Shown: positions 7,041 to 16,311 of the stretch, piece by piece
How positions within the stretch are numbered: position 1 is the stretch's first letter
How the letters are laid out: each line of letters begins with the position of its first letter
From: Gammaproteobacteria bacterium
GTDB lineage: Bacteria > Pseudomonadota > Gammaproteobacteria > Pseudomonadales > Halomonadaceae
Reading direction: 5' to 3'
DNA: 20,089 bases
NCBI GenBank assembly: GCA_023485185.1
Contig: JAMCZP010000100.1
Span: 423 to 20,511 of the forward strand
Position numbers and translations under genes: made by a program
The notes under the pieces: generated by a model
What the model was told of the DNA's origin: nothing
Databases searched by the model: none
What the model saw: the letters and a program-made list of their open reading frames with translations, nothing else

Positions 7041-9392
7041 TTAGAACGTTTGGCCGAGTGAAAACTGGAAGAACTGGGTATCGTCACCGCTCTCGTCATT
7101 CAATGGCTGAGCGATACTAAATGTTAGTGGCCCAACCGGTGTCAACCAGGCAAGTCCGACACCTGCGCTGTAGCGCAAATCGCCCAAGTCCACCCCAGAA
7201 CTACACTGTTGCCGACCTGCGTCCTCATCCAGCACATCGTAACAAGAGCTTAAGAAGGTATTACCGCCATCAATGAACAGCGATGTTTGCAGCGCACGCT
7301 GATCTTCAATAAATGGCAGCGGGAAAATAATTTCAGCGCTACCTTCGATGGAAACGTTGCCGCCTAAGGTGCGATCACGGCCACCTTCATTAGCAGGCGT
7401 AGTGCGCTGCCCAAGTGTATTAGAGGTATAACCACGAACCGAGCCTAACCCGCCCGCGTAGAAGTTTTCATAGAACGGGAACGGATCGTTACCACCCAAC
7501 GTATCGGCATAGCCAACGTTACCGGTAAATTTGAATGCGAAGGATTCATCATTATTGATCGGGAAAAATTGCTGAGCACGGGCACGCAGCTTGTAGTACT
7601 CCGCATCGCTACCCGGCACACCCGTTTCCACTGACAAACGCTGGTAATTGCCCGCTGTCGGCATAATCCCACGGTTAAGGTTATTACGCGTCCAGCTTGC
7701 CGTTAGCTTGAGACTTTGGGCATCTTCACCTTGATCTTCTACATAGCGGCGAATTTCTGAAGCGGTATCGAAATAAGTCTTAACCGTTAGGTCTTCAATG
7801 CTGGCGCCGAAGTTAAGCCGTGAAAGCTCGCTAACGGGGTAACCAAAGTTGATACCAGCACCGTAAGCATCGGTTGAGAATGTCGATATATCAGAATCGG
7901 CATAGTCGGTTTCGCGATAGAACAGATTATAACCGCGCGATATGCCATCCAGCGTCCAGTAAGGGTCGGTGAAGCCAAAGTTCACGCTGGTAAACGTATC
8001 ACTACGCTGAGCCCCTACATTGACGCGATTACCCGTACCAAGGAAGTTATTTTGCGACAGACCTACACCGTAAATAACGCCCGCACTTTGTGAAAAGCCA
8101 ACACTGGCAGAAACCGAGCCGGATGGCTGCTCTTCAACGTTATAGGTAACGTCCAGCAAGTCTGGCTCGCCCGGTACAGGCTGGGTATCCACCTCGACTT
8201 GGCTAAAGAAGCCCAGCCGTTCAAGACGCTGACGAGACTGCGTAATGGCATCTGTTGACGCAGGGGCACCTTCTAGCTGGATCATTTCACGACGCAGTAC
8301 TTCATCTTCGGTCGTGGTATTACCAAAGAATTCAATGCGGCGCACGTAAGCACGCTCACCTGGATTGACGGCAATCACCAAGTCAACCGTTTCACCGTCA
8401 CCCGCCATTTCAGGCACGCCCTGAATATCAGCGAAGGCAAAACCTTCGGCACCGAGACGCTGTCGCAGCGCTTCAGTTGAGGCGTTCACGTCCCCGCGGG
8501 AGAAAATTTCACCCTCTTCGACGGTAAGCAACTGACGCGCTTCATTCTCACTAATCTGTAGGTCGCCAGCAAAACGAATATTACCCACGCGGTATTGATT
8601 ACCCTCATCAACATTCAGGGTAATAAAAATTTCGGATTGCTCGGGGCCAATCGACACCTGGGTCGAGGTGACGTCAAAGTTAACGTACCCTCGATCTAGG
8701 TAAAAAGAACGCAGCCGCTCAATGTCGCCAGACAACGCTTCACGTGAGTACTCATCACTAGAGAACCAACCAAAAATACGTCCTGGACGATCATTTAGTT
8801 CAAATACGCGGCGCAGCGTTTCATCATCAAAGGCTTCATTGCCAACAATGTTAATCTGTCGAATTTTAGCAACTTCGCCTTCATTGATGTTGATATTGAC
8901 CTGTACGCGGCCTTCATCAACCTCTTCAACCTCGGTATTGATACTGGCACTGTAACGGCCCTGAGATTGGTAAACGCCCTCAAGCTCACGCTGAATTTCT
9001 TCTAGCGTGGATAGCTCTAGCACCTGGCCTTCTGAGAGGCCCGATTGGCGCAAACCATTGCGCAAATCGTCTTCGGATATTTGGTCGTTACCGCTAATCT
9101 GTAGCCGCGCGATGGTCGGTCGTTCGACCACTTGAATGACGAGAACATCACCCTCGCGTGCTAACGAGACATCATCAAACAATCCCGTTGCAAACAAGTC
9201 ACGCGCAGCGGCAGCAAGCTGCTGCTCACTGACGCGGTCATTGGCACTCACCGGAAATGCATTAAAGACCGAGGCGGCAGATACCCGCTGTAGTCCTTCC
9301 ACTCGAATGTCTGAAACATCAAAGGATTGTGCTTGGGCGCCGCTGGCGCCTGCCAGCAAGAGTGCCGCCATTCCAAGGGTCTTGATTTTCAT
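7041..9392 (-). CDS. bamA: Outer membrane protein assembly factor BamA
   Basis: Central subunit of the BAM complex, folding beta-barrel proteins into the outer membrane (Omp85 family). The 783-aa precursor has a signal peptide ending AQA at residue 22, then five POTRA domains over roughly residues 24-420 (the first opens FDVSDIRVEGLQR), and a 16-strand barrel from about 430. The lid motif VRGYTSNTLG matches the conserved VRGF loop, and the protein ends with an aromatic C-terminal strand (FQFSLGQTF). A cysteine pair, C717 and C730, lies in a loop after the strand LFIDGG, not in the VRGF loop as in E. coli. It sits between rseP (100-bp gap with a promoter candidate) and skp. The ATG is clear, though its Shine-Dalgarno is poor. 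Confidence 0.97.
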   Translation of the reverse strand: MKIKTLGMAALLLAGASGAQAQSFDVSDIRVEGLQRVSAASVFNAFPVSANDRVSEQQLAAAARDLFATGLFDDVSLAREGDVLVIQVVERPTIARLQISGNDQISEDDLRNGLRQSGLSEGQVLELSTLEEIQRELEGVYQSQGRYSASINTEVEEVDEGRVQVNININEGEVAKIRQINIVGNEAFDDETLRRVFELNDRPGRIFGWFSSDEYSREALSGDIERLRSFYLDRGYVNFDVTSTQVSIGPEQSEIFITLNVDEGNQYRVGNIRFAGDLQISENEARQLLTVEEGEIFSRGDVNASTEALRQRLGAEGFAFADIQGVPEMAGDGETVDLVIAVNPGERAYVRRIEFFGNTTTEDEVLRREMIQLEGAPASTDAITQSRQRLERLGFFSQVEVDTQPVPGEPDLLDVTYNVEEQPSGSVSASVGFSQSAGVIYGVGLSQNNFLGTGNRVNVGAQRSDTFTSVNFGFTDPYWTLDGISRGYNLFYRETDYADSDISTFSTDAYGAGINFGYPVSELSRLNFGASIEDLTVKTYFDTASEIRRYVEDQGEDAQSLKLTASWTRNNLNRGIMPTAGNYQRLSVETGVPGSDAEYYKLRARAQQFFPINNDESFAFKFTGNVGYADTLGGNDPFPFYENFYAGGLGSVRGYTSNTLGQRTTPANEGGRDRTLGGNVSIEGSAEIIFPLPFIEDQRALQTSLFIDGGNTFLSSCYDVLDEDAGRQQCSSGVDLGDLRYSAGVGLAWLTPVGPLTFSIAQPLNDESGDDTQFFQFSLGQTF

Positions 9393-9439
9393 GCAGTCAA
9401 TTCGCTCGCGTTGGTCTGCCCATCATTCCAGAAAGGCAC

Positions 9440-9467
9440 CATATACATTTGTGCAGGCAGATGACAA
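9440..9467 (-). promoter_or_regulatory. Candidate promoter upstream of bamA
   Basis: In the 100-bp rseP-bamA gap the minus strand reads TTGTCA (9467-9462), a 16-bp spacer, then TATATG (9445-9440), a 5/6 and 4/6 match to sigma70 boxes. I looked for a sigmaE-type GGAACTT/TCTGA pair in this gap and did not see one. Modest evidence only. Confidence 0.35.
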
Positions 9468-9492
9468 GGCATCCTGCGCGCTACACGCGTCA

Positions 9493-10851
9493 TTACCACA
9501 GGCGCATCAGATCAAAATAGAGTGCCATCAGCATCAGGGTGCCAACCATGGCAAGCCCAATGCGTAATCCTAAAGCTTGTGTTTTTTCAGATACTGGCCG
9601 TCCACGCACGACCTCCATAAAATAATAAAGCAAGTGACCGCCATCGAGCACCGGGATGGGCAGTAAATTCAGCACCCCCAGGCTAATGGAAAGATACGCT
9701 AGAAAGCCAACAAACGCTTCCATTCCCGCTCGTGCCGAGTCGCCAGAAACTTGCGCAATGGTAATCGGCCCTGACAAATTGGAAGGCGAAATAAGCCCGA
9801 CCAACATTTTCCGTATTGCGTCTACGGTTAATAGCGTCATTTCTCCGGTGCGCGACAGCGCCTGCCCTACGGCCTCTATAGGGCCATAGCGAATTTCCCG
9901 CTGAAACTCTTCTGGCCATTCCACTTGCTGGGCGCCTGCGCCAATATAACCAATCTCAACGCCAGTCTCTAAGCTATTACGCCCTGGCGTTAATTCGACG
10001 GTTGCCTGCTGCCCGTCACGTTCATAAGTGAGCTGCAGCGGCTGCTCAGGATTACCGCGCACAATATTGACGAAGTGCATCCAATCATCTATTGGCTCAC
10101 CGTCAATCGCCACCATAACATCACCGGGCATAAGGCCGGCCTGTTCTGCTGCTTCTCCGCTGACGACCTGACCTAAGATAGCGGGAAAGTCAGGTTGCCA
10201 CGGGGTAATACCCAATGTTTGCAACGGTTGCGGTGGATCTTGACGAACTAAATAATCGGTCACCGGTAAAACGTAGCGCTGCGTATCAGCCGCCCCTTCA
10301 GGGCGAGCATCTATACCCAAGTCACCACTGAAACCAATAATGGATATTAGTTTCAGATTCACATCTTCCCAGGAGCGCATGGCATCACCCTGGATAGCGA
10401 CAATTTCATGACCGTGCGCTAAACCCGCCTGTTCTGCAGGTGAGTCAGACGCCACACTGCCCACCATCGGAGAGACCACGGTGGTACCCGCCACAAACAG
10501 TGCCCAGTAGGCAACAATGGCCAGCAAGAAGTTAGCAATAGGGCCTGCCGCCACAATAGCAATGCGTTGCCATACTGTCTTGCGATTAAATGCCTGGTCG
10601 AGCTGATCGGCAGGTACTGGCGCTTCACGCTCATCCAACATTTTCACATAGCCACCGAGCGGAATAGCTGCTATCGCAAACTCGGTTCCCTGACGATCAA
10701 CCCTGGACCAAAGTGGCTTGCCAAACCCCACCGAGAAACGCAGCACTTTTACGCCGCAGCGACGCGCGACCCAAAAATGGCCAAACTCGTGAAAGGTTAC
10801 TAACAGGCCCAGCACCACTATTACCGCTAATATATTCTGTATCAGGCCCAC
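9493..10851 (-). CDS. rseP: RIP metalloprotease RseP (site-2 protease)
   Basis: Inner-membrane zinc protease that cleaves the anti-sigma factor RseA within the membrane after DegS, releasing sigmaE, and also clears remnant signal peptides. The zinc motif HEFGH is at residues 21-25 in the first membrane segment and the third ligand is D403 in VLDGGH near the C-terminus. Two periplasmic PDZ domains lie between them (ASDSPAEQAGL and SGEAAEQAGLMPGD mark their carboxylate-binding regions). The GxG-type beta loop PLGGYVKM is present. At 452 aa it is of usual length (E. coli 450). The start is GTG at 10851, supported by AAGGAG 6 nt upstream and by no ATG near the family N-terminus. It lies between dxr and bamA, so the stress sensor protease and the BAM machine share a message. 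Confidence 0.97.
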   Translation of the reverse strand: MGLIQNILAVIVVLGLLVTFHEFGHFWVARRCGVKVLRFSVGFGKPLWSRVDRQGTEFAIAAIPLGGYVKMLDEREAPVPADQLDQAFNRKTVWQRIAIVAAGPIANFLLAIVAYWALFVAGTTVVSPMVGSVASDSPAEQAGLAHGHEIVAIQGDAMRSWEDVNLKLISIIGFSGDLGIDARPEGAADTQRYVLPVTDYLVRQDPPQPLQTLGITPWQPDFPAILGQVVSGEAAEQAGLMPGDVMVAIDGEPIDDWMHFVNIVRGNPEQPLQLTYERDGQQATVELTPGRNSLETGVEIGYIGAGAQQVEWPEEFQREIRYGPIEAVGQALSRTGEMTLLTVDAIRKMLVGLISPSNLSGPITIAQVSGDSARAGMEAFVGFLAYLSISLGVLNLLPIPVLDGGHLLYYFMEVVRGRPVSEKTQALGLRIGLAMVGTLMLMALYFDLMRLW

Positions 10852-10898
10852 ACTACACTCCTTAACGCCCCGCTTTTAACGACCTGCTCAGCGAATGC

Positions 10899-12095
10899 TT
10901 AAGCGGACCACCTGGTTACCAGTTCAACGGCTTGATCACGTGCCCACTGATCCGCCGCCAATATGCTTTCTAAACTCTCGGCACAGCCCGCTGAAGGCCG
11001 GGATAACACTTCTGTCACCAGTTGACCAATCTCTGTAAAGCCAAGCTTGCGCTGTAAAAAAGCGTCTACGGCCACTTCGTTAGCCGCATTCAGGACAACC
11101 GGGGCTACCCCGCCTTGCAACATTGCGTCACGCGCTAAGTTCAAGCAGGGGAAAAGCGCCTCATCAGGTGCCTCAAAATCTAGCCGTGCTACCTGAAAAA
11201 GGTCGAGTGTTTCAACACCGGCATTAATACGCTCAGGCCAAGCAAGCCCATAGGCAATAGGCGTGCGCATATCGGGATTACCCAGCTGAGCAATCACCGA
11301 ACCATCATGATACGCCGCCATGGAGTGAATCACGCTTTGCGGGTGCACGACCACTTGGATTTGATCAGGCATTGCATCAAATAACCAGCAGGCTTCAATA
11401 AGCTCCAGCCCTTTATTCATTAGGGTAGCGCTATCGACGGATATTTTACGTCCCATGGACCAGTTGGGATGAGCACAGGCCTGCTCTGGTGTTACCTTAG
11501 CAATGTCTTCAGCCGCCCAGCCTCTAAACGGCCCGCCAGAAGCCGTTAGCAGCAACTGCCGAACGCCGTGTTTTGTAAGGCCGCCGCGATGGTTGGGGGG
11601 TAGACACTGGTAGATGGCATTATGTTCGGAATCAATTGGCAGGAGTATCGCGCCTGAACGGGAAACTGCGTTCATAAACAGCGCGCCGCTCATTACCAGT
11701 GCTTCTTTGTTGGCTAGCAGCACGCGCTTACCAGCTTCAGCCGCCGCTAGCGCTGACAGCAAACCGGCAGCACCTACGATCGCCGCCATCACACAGTCAA
11801 CGCTTGGATCCCGAGCAACCTCGCATAATGCTTCTGGACCAGAATTTACCTCGGTAGGCAGCCCTGCGCGCTTAAGCTGCTGACGTAACCATGCCGCGTC
11901 GGCTTGATTATGCAGTACAGCCACTGCTGGGCGGTGCGCTAAACACTGCTTCAGTAAGGACTCTTTCGAAGTATGCGCAGTTAACGCATGGACGGCGTAC
12001 CGGTCGGGGTGGCGGGCAATAACATCCAGTGTGTTAGTCCCGATAGAGCCTGTCGATCCAAGCACCGTTACACGCTGTATAGGTGATGGACTCAT
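10899..12095 (-). CDS. dxr: 1-deoxy-D-xylulose 5-phosphate reductoisomerase
   Basis: Second enzyme of the MEP (non-mevalonate) isoprenoid pathway, converting DXP to 2-C-methyl-D-erythritol 4-phosphate with NADPH. It supplies IPP/DMAPP for UppS encoded two genes upstream. The NADPH loop GSTGSIG is at residues 13-19. Metal ligands are D155 and E157 in PIDSEHNA and E231 in MNKGLE, preceded by the conserved [14 protein letters not shown] block. The 398 aa are standard. The ATG overlaps the cdsA TGA by 4 bp (ATGA), implying translational coupling. A 47-bp gap separates it from rseP. Confidence 0.98.
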   Translation of the reverse strand: MSPSPIQRVTVLGSTGSIGTNTLDVIARHPDRYAVHALTAHTSKESLLKQCLAHRPAVAVLHNQADAAWLRQQLKRAGLPTEVNSGPEALCEVARDPSVDCVMAAIVGAAGLLSALAAAEAGKRVLLANKEALVMSGALFMNAVSRSGAILLPIDSEHNAIYQCLPPNHRGGLTKHGVRQLLLTASGGPFRGWAAEDIAKVTPEQACAHPNWSMGRKISVDSATLMNKGLELIEACWLFDAMPDQIQVVVHPQSVIHSMAAYHDGSVIAQLGNPDMRTPIAYGLAWPERINAGVETLDLFQVARLDFEAPDEALFPCLNLARDAMLQGGVAPVVLNAANEVAVDAFLQRKLGFTEIGQLVTEVLSRPSAGCAESLESILAADQWARDQAVELVTRWSA

Positions 12096-12910
12096 AGGGA
12101 GAGCACCTGAACCAGCACTTGAATGTACAACAGTGCGAATAAGGGAACTGCCGCTGTTAAACTGTCCATTCGGTCTAAAACGCCACCGTGCCCAGGCAAT
12201 AACTGGCTTGAATCTTTAATGTTTCGATAGCGCTTGAGCATGCTTTCCAGCAGATCCCCAAGCACGGAAATCAGAGTCACAAGGGCAGTAACAATCAGTA
12301 GTGCGATGCCAGCGGCCACACCCAGCGGCTGCCAGAGCGCAAACGCTAGCGCCAGCAGTGACGTTGCTACCAGACCGCCAACGACACCTTCCCAGGATTT
12401 ACCTGGGCTTACGCGGGGCGCGAGCTTACGCCTTCCCCAACGGCGACCAGCGAAATAAGCACCGATATCGGCAACCCATACCAGCAAAAGCACAAATAGA
12501 AGCCAAATAGCGCCGCTATCACGCAATATATTAAAGCCGACCCAGCAGGGCAACAGTACCCACAACCCCATTAACAAACGGCGTGGCGTTGCCTGCCACT
12601 GCTGACTTGCATCAGGGTATTGAGTGACCCAGTATAAATTGAGCAGCCACCCAAGCGCGGCAATCCACAGCGGCCACATGGCAAATGCAGCGCCGCTCAG
12701 CCACATCACCACCATCATTAGTGCTAACCCCGCCACTAACAAAAGGCGGTTACGCTGGCGAACTACGCCGGCCAGATTGGTCCACTCCCACGCTCCTAAC
12801 AAGACCATAAGTGCCGTAAACAGTGCAAAAGCACCGCCTTGTAATCCAAACAGGCCGATTAGCGTTAAGGGAGCCAACCAGGCTGCGGTAATGATCCGCT
12901 GTCTAAGCAC
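12092..12910 (-). CDS. cdsA: Phosphatidate cytidylyltransferase (CDP-DAG synthase)
   Basis: Multi-pass inner-membrane enzyme that makes CDP-diacylglycerol from phosphatidic acid and CTP, the branch point to all phospholipids. Several hydrophobic segments are visible (for example [16 protein letters not shown]). The CDS signature is complete near the C-terminus: SMLKR, then [12 protein letters not shown] and VLDRMD. I place the start at GTG 12910 (272 aa): it has GAGG 6 nt upstream and gives the family N-terminus (V/M)[12 protein letters not shown] at 12922 would add four residues but lacks a Shine-Dalgarno. From this start it overlaps the end of uppS by 8 bp and dxr by 4 bp. Confidence 0.95.
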   Translation of the reverse strand: MLRQRIITAAWLAPLTLIGLFGLQGGAFALFTALMVLLGAWEWTNLAGVVRQRNRLLLVAGLALMMVVMWLSGAAFAMWPLWIAALGWLLNLYWVTQYPDASQQWQATPRRLLMGLWVLLPCWVGFNILRDSGAIWLLFVLLLVWVADIGAYFAGRRWGRRKLAPRVSPGKSWEGVVGGLVATSLLALAFALWQPLGVAAGIALLIVTALVTLISVLGDLLESMLKRYRNIKDSSQLLPGHGGVLDRMDSLTAAVPLFALLYIQVLVQVLSL

Positions 12911-13691
12911 CTTGGGCCTCAATTTGTTCGTCTGTCATACCAAAGCGACGCCGTCGCTGACAGAAATCGTTTAATGCTGCATCAAAGGCTTCCGCGCCAA
13001 AATCAGGCCATAACAGCGGTGAAAAATGCAGCTCTGCGTAGGCCAACTGCCAGAGCATAAAGTTAGATAGACGCTGCTCGCCGCTGGTGCGAATACACAG
13101 ATCCACTGGCGGCACATCATCAATCCCCATCGCTTTATCAAAGCAATCCTCATCAATCGCTGAAGGCGCTAACTCTCCTGCTGCCACCTGCTCTGCCAAA
13201 CTGCGTGCCGCGCGGGCAATGTCCCACTGCCCACCGTAGTTCGCCGCAATCACCAAATGCATACCCGTATTGTTTGCTGTTAACCCTTCAGCGCGCTGGA
13301 TATGCTTTTGTATCGCATGGGAAAAGCCACGCTGTTCGCCAATGATGGAAAGTCGTACATTACGCTCGTTTAGCTTTTTGACTTCACGCTTGAGCGCCAT
13401 TAAGAACAGCTCCATCAGCGCGTTGACTTCCGCCGCTGGGCGTTTCCAATTTTCACTGGAGAAGGCAAACAGGCTTAACGTTTTCACTTCACGTTCAGCG
13501 GCTCGCTGAATCACCGCACGAACGGTCTCAACCCCTGCGCGATGCCCACGAACCCCTGAAAGTCCGCGTGCGCGCGCCCAGCGATTATTGCCGTCCATAA
13601 TAATAGCAACATGGGACGGCGGGGCCTCGCCGACTAGAGCAGAAGCGCTGACGTCGCCCGGCTGTTTTTCAGGAAGCTGCGGTGACGTCAT
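12903..13691 (-). CDS. uppS: Undecaprenyl diphosphate synthase (cis-prenyltransferase)
   Basis: Adds eight IPP units to farnesyl diphosphate to make the C55 carrier lipid for peptidoglycan and O-antigen. The catalytic aspartate is D33 in IIMDGNNRWAR. Other family motifs are FSSENWKRP, NYGGQWD and RTSGEQRLSNF followed by WQLAYAE. I take the ATG at 13691 (262 aa); an upstream in-frame TTG at 13706 lies at the predicted transcription start and has no ribosome binding site. The product has an N-terminal extension of about seven residues over the E. coli enzyme, low in conservation. First gene of the envelope unit, directly after the frr terminator. Confidence 0.96.
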   Translation of the reverse strand: MTSPQLPEKQPGDVSASALVGEAPPSHVAIIMDGNNRWARARGLSGVRGHRAGVETVRAVIQRAAEREVKTLSLFAFSSENWKRPAAEVNALMELFLMALKREVKKLNERNVRLSIIGEQRGFSHAIQKHIQRAEGLTANNTGMHLVIAANYGGQWDIARAARSLAEQVAAGELAPSAIDEDCFDKAMGIDDVPPVDLCIRTSGEQRLSNFMLWQLAYAELHFSPLLWPDFGAEAFDAALNDFCQRRRRFGMTDEQIEAQGA

Positions 13692-13712
13692 GGATTCTCG
13701 CACCAAAGATCA

Positions 13713-13742
13713 ATCATAAAAAAACCAGCCAGAGTGTGGCAA
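13713..13742 (-). promoter_or_regulatory. Candidate sigma70 promoter for the uppS unit
   Basis: The minus strand reads TTGCCA (-35, 13742-13737), an 18-bp spacer containing a run of Ts, then TATGAT (-10, 13718-13713), both 5/6 matches. The predicted start near 13706 leaves a short leader before the uppS ATG at 13691. The -35 box touches the T tract of the frr terminator, so end of one unit and start of the next are nested. Confidence 0.6.
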
Positions 13743-13765
13743 AACGGGCAGCTTAAGCTGCCCGT
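13741..13765 (-). terminator. Intrinsic terminator after frr
   Basis: A perfect 22-nt palindrome (13744-13765; arms CGGGCAGC and GCTGCCCG around TTAA) lies 19 nt after the frr stop and is followed on the minus strand by TTTTG. A second, weaker hairpin (GCCA/TGGC) with a run of seven Ts follows at 13740-13718. Together they close the rpsB-tsf-pyrH-frr unit. Confidence 0.8.
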
Positions 13766-13784
13766 GGCTTAATAAAGCACAGGT

Positions 13785-14342
13785 TTATACCTGCATGAGG
13801 TCCTGCTCTTTTGCGACCAACGCTTTATCAACCTCAGCGATGTATTTATCGGTCAGCTTCTGAATTTCATCTTCACCTTGGCGCTGATCATCTTCGGTAA
13901 TTTCTTTATCTTTTAGTAACGATTTGAAATCTCCGTTGGCATCGCGACGCACATTGCGCACGGCCACACGGGCGTTTTCAGCCTCGCTACGCGCTTGCTT
14001 AATGTAACCCTTTCGGGTCTCTTCGGTGAGCATTGGCATCGGCACACGAATCACGTTTCCTGCGCTTGCCGGATTCAAGCCAAGGTCAGACGTCATAATG
14101 GCTTTTTCGATCTTCTGCACCATGCCCTGTTCCCACGGTGCAATGCTCAGCGTACGACCATCTTCAACGTTAATCGAGGCTACCTGGCTTAGCGGTACCG
14201 GACTGCCGTAATAATCTACCGTGACCGCGTCCAGAATGCTCGGATGAGCACGGCCAGTACGAATTTTATTGAAGTTAGTATTCAGCGCCTCAACGCTTTT
14301 TTTCATGCGCGATTCGGCATCTTTCTTAATATCGTTGATCAC
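13785..14342 (-). CDS. frr: Ribosome recycling factor (GTG start)
   Basis: Splits post-termination ribosomes together with EF-G and IF3. The 185-aa length equals the E. coli protein. Family segments include [13 protein letters not shown], the hinge region [20 protein letters not shown] with RVPMP, and [13 protein letters not shown]. The start is GTG at 14342; AGAGGG lies 8 nt upstream and no ATG exists at the family N-terminus ([10 protein letters not shown], compare E. coli MISDIRKDAE). It follows pyrH by 4 bp, and its own end is followed by a strong terminator. Confidence 0.98.
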   Translation of the reverse strand: MINDIKKDAESRMKKSVEALNTNFNKIRTGRAHPSILDAVTVDYYGSPVPLSQVASINVEDGRTLSIAPWEQGMVQKIEKAIMTSDLGLNPASAGNVIRVPMPMLTEETRKGYIKQARSEAENARVAVRNVRRDANGDFKSLLKDKEITEDDQRQGEDEIQKLTDKYIAEVDKALVAKEQDLMQV

Positions 14343-14346
14343 GTCA

Positions 14347-15126
14347 TTACCCTCTGTATATCAGCGTGCCTTCCTTGCCACCTACTACCAGGTTCAGTAG
14401 GGCACCAGGCTTATTCATGTCAAATACCCGCACCGGCATATTATGGTCACGTACCAGGCAGATAGCGGTCAAATCCATAACACCTAACTTTTGATCCAAG
14501 GCGTCATCGTAAGAGAGCTGGTCATATTTCACAGCATCCGGATGTTTTACCGGGTCTTTATTGTAGACACCATCCACTTTGGTCGCCTTGATAACAACAT
14601 CGGCGTCCACTTCAATACCGCGCAAACAGGCGGCAGAATCGGTGGTAAAAAAGGGGTTACCCGTTCCTGCAGAGAACAGTACAACATCCCCTGAAGTTAA
14701 ATAGCGAATGGCGGTACGTCGATCGTAATGCTCTACGACACCGCTCATTGGGATGGCTGACATAACACGTGAACGAATATTTGAGCGCTCTAAAGCATCA
14801 CGCATGGCCAAGGCATTCATAACCGTCGCCAGCATTCCCATATGGTCGCCCGTTACACGATCCATCCCTGCTTCATTAAGCGCTGCGCCGCGGAACAAAT
14901 TGCCACCGCCAATCACGATACCTACTTGCACGCCGATGCCGACCAGTTGGCCAATTTCCAGCGCCATGCGGTCGAGCACCTTAGGATCAATACCAAAATC
15001 GTGCTCACCCATCAGCGCTTCGCCCGAAAGCTTGAGCAAAATACGCTTGTATTTTGACTTAGAGCTCTCTGCTTTGCCCTTCGCGGGTGCTACGTGGGGG
15101 GTAGGCTCTTGAACATCACGTGACAT
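14347..15126 (-). CDS. pyrH: Uridylate kinase with N-terminal extension
   Basis: Hexameric amino acid kinase family enzyme phosphorylating UMP to UDP, supplying all pyrimidine nucleotides; essential in related bacteria. Visible blocks: [11 protein letters not shown] (phosphate-binding), [45 protein letters not shown] (UMP and ATP sites) and KATKVDGVY. The 259-aa product carries about 17 extra residues before [13 protein letters not shown] compared with E. coli, rich in Pro, Lys and Ser. The extension is probably genuine because AGGAG sits 8 nt before the ATG at 15126 and no other start lies before the conserved core. Between tsf (136-bp gap) and frr (4-bp gap), the standard order. Confidence 0.97.
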   Translation of the reverse strand: MSRDVQEPTPHVAPAKGKAESSKSKYKRILLKLSGEALMGEHDFGIDPKVLDRMALEIGQLVGIGVQVGIVIGGGNLFRGAALNEAGMDRVTGDHMGMLATVMNALAMRDALERSNIRSRVMSAIPMSGVVEHYDRRTAIRYLTSGDVVLFSAGTGNPFFTTDSAACLRGIEVDADVVIKATKVDGVYNKDPVKHPDAVKYDQLSYDDALDQKLGVMDLTAICLVRDHNMPVRVFDMNKPGALLNLVVGGKEGTLIYRG

Positions 15127-15191
15127 GGCATCTCTCCTGAGGCAGACCTGAACACAGGCAGGCGGGGCAGACCCTGAGTATAAACAAACGA

Positions 15192-15197
15192 ATTATA
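15192..15197 (-). promoter_or_regulatory. Possible -10 box of a pyrH promoter
   Basis: A perfect TATAAT on the minus strand in the tsf-pyrH gap, about 66 nt before the pyrH ATG. No convincing -35 hexamer lies 16-18 bp upstream, where the sequence is instead the base of a GC-rich hairpin. Weak evidence. Confidence 0.3.
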
Positions 15198-15216
15198 CAA
15201 GGGCCGTATACGCGAA

Positions 15217-15238
15217 GGCGTGCGCTCGCGCGCACGCC
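15217..15238 (-). other. GC-rich 9-bp hairpin between tsf and pyrH
   Basis: Arms GGCGTGCGC and GCGCACGCC pair perfectly around a 4-nt loop, 25 nt after the tsf stop. No T tract follows on the minus strand, so it is not a canonical intrinsic terminator. Candidate mRNA 3'-end protector or processing site that would separate tsf from pyrH-frr messages. Confidence 0.55.
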
Positions 15239-15262
15239 ATCTTGTTTCTGAAACCTCTGACC

Positions 15263-16132
15263 TCAGCGACGGCCAGCCTGTTCCATAACTTCTTTAGCAA
15301 AGTCGACTTCTTCTTTCTCAATACCTTCGCCAACTTCAAAGCGCGTAAAGCCAACCACTTCGCCACCTGCTGCTTTCACAAACTCAGCAACCGATTGGTT
15401 CGGGTCTTTAACAAACGGCTGCTCAGTCAGGCTGTTTTCTGCCAGGTACTTTTTCAAGCGACCTTGAACCATCTTCTCAGCGATCTGTTCTGGCTTGCCG
15501 GCCATGTCAGGCTGCGCCAGGATAATCGCTTTTTCTTGATCAAGCTGCTCTTGGGGCATATCGGCAGGCAACGCTACGGCAGGATTGATCGCCGCTACGT
15601 GCATGGCAACGTCTTTTGCGACTTCCGAATTACCACCGGTCAGCACGGTCAGAACGCCAATGCGGCCACCGTGAACGTATTCGCCCACCAGACCACCTTC
15701 GGCCGCGTTAACGACAACGGCACGACGCACACCAATGTTCTCACCAATTTTCTGAACTAGCTGCTCGCGTGCAGTTTCCAGTTCGCCGCTCATCACTGCA
15801 GCGACATCTTCGCTTTTAGCAGCGAAGAAAGCACCGGCGATTTTATCAGCGAACGCAATGAAGTTGTCATCGCGTGCGACAAAATCGGTCTCGGAGTTGA
15901 TTTCGACCATTACACCGTAGCTTCCGTCTTCTGCTACGCGCGTAACAACAACACCTTCAGCTGCGATACGATCAGCTTTCTTCGCGGCTTTGAGGCCTGA
16001 ATTTTTGCGCAGGTTTTCGATTGCAACTTCGATATCGCCGTCCGTTTCGGTGAGTGCTTTTTTACACTCCATCATGCCGAGACCGGTACGTTCGCGAAGT
16101 TCCTTAACCTGAGAGGCGCTGATAGCTGCCAT
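15263..16132 (-). CDS. tsf: Elongation factor Ts
   Basis: Guanine-nucleotide exchange factor for EF-Tu. Signature 1 lies at residues 12-27 ([16 protein letters not shown]) and signature 2 at 77-87 ([11 protein letters not shown]), including the TDFV motif that displaces the nucleotide magnesium. N-terminal UBA-like domain, core subdomains and the coiled-coil are at expected positions; 289 aa is close to the E. coli length of 283. AGAGGTG lies 8 nt before the ATG. It is 217 bp downstream of rpsB across a terminator-like hairpin, the typical layout in which tsf is partly uncoupled from S2. Confidence 0.98.
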   Translation of the reverse strand: MAAISASQVKELRERTGLGMMECKKALTETDGDIEVAIENLRKNSGLKAAKKADRIAAEGVVVTRVAEDGSYGVMVEINSETDFVARDDNFIAFADKIAGAFFAAKSEDVAAVMSGELETAREQLVQKIGENIGVRRAVVVNAAEGGLVGEYVHGGRIGVLTVLTGGNSEVAKDVAMHVAAINPAVALPADMPQEQLDQEKAIILAQPDMAGKPEQIAEKMVQGRLKKYLAENSLTEQPFVKDPNQSVAEFVKAAGGEVVGFTRFEVGEGIEKEEVDFAKEVMEQAGRR

Positions 16133-16283
16133 GAGAATTCACCTCTGAAATGGTTCTATGAGAGTAAGACGCAACACAGAGTATAGGCACGATAGATGAC
16201 CATTACGTATCACTCTGCGCAGCGGGACCGGCATCAAGTAACCGGAAAAATCGATCCGCCTAGGCTGTTTCCTCTAGTGCGGG

Positions 16284-16305
16284 AAAAAGGGGGCATAGCC
16301 CCCTT
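16284..16305 (-). terminator. Terminator/attenuator between rpsB and tsf
   Basis: On the minus strand AAGGGGGC and GCCCCCTT form an 8-bp stem with a 3-nt loop, followed by a TTTTT run that overlaps the base of the stem. It has the classic intrinsic terminator form. Since tsf lacks an obvious own promoter, partial read-through is likely, lowering tsf relative to rpsB. Confidence 0.8.
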
Positions 16306-16311
16306 CCTCAC

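Noticed and set aside
9393..9492. sigmaE promoter before bamA or skp
   Set aside because: I looked for GGAACTT and TCTGA-type boxes in the rseP-bamA and bamA-skp gaps and found none, although such promoters exist at this locus in E. coli.
12911..12922. TTG start four codons upstream for cdsA
   Set aside because: No ribosome binding site; the GTG at 12910 has GAGG at proper spacing and gives the family N-terminus.
13692..13706. TTG start five codons upstream for uppS
   Set aside because: No ribosome binding site, and the predicted transcript begins at about that base.
15242..15760. 172-aa plus-strand frame opposite tsf
   Set aside because: The tsf frame carries both EF-Ts signatures; the opposite frame has unnatural composition rich in Phe, Asn and His and no support.
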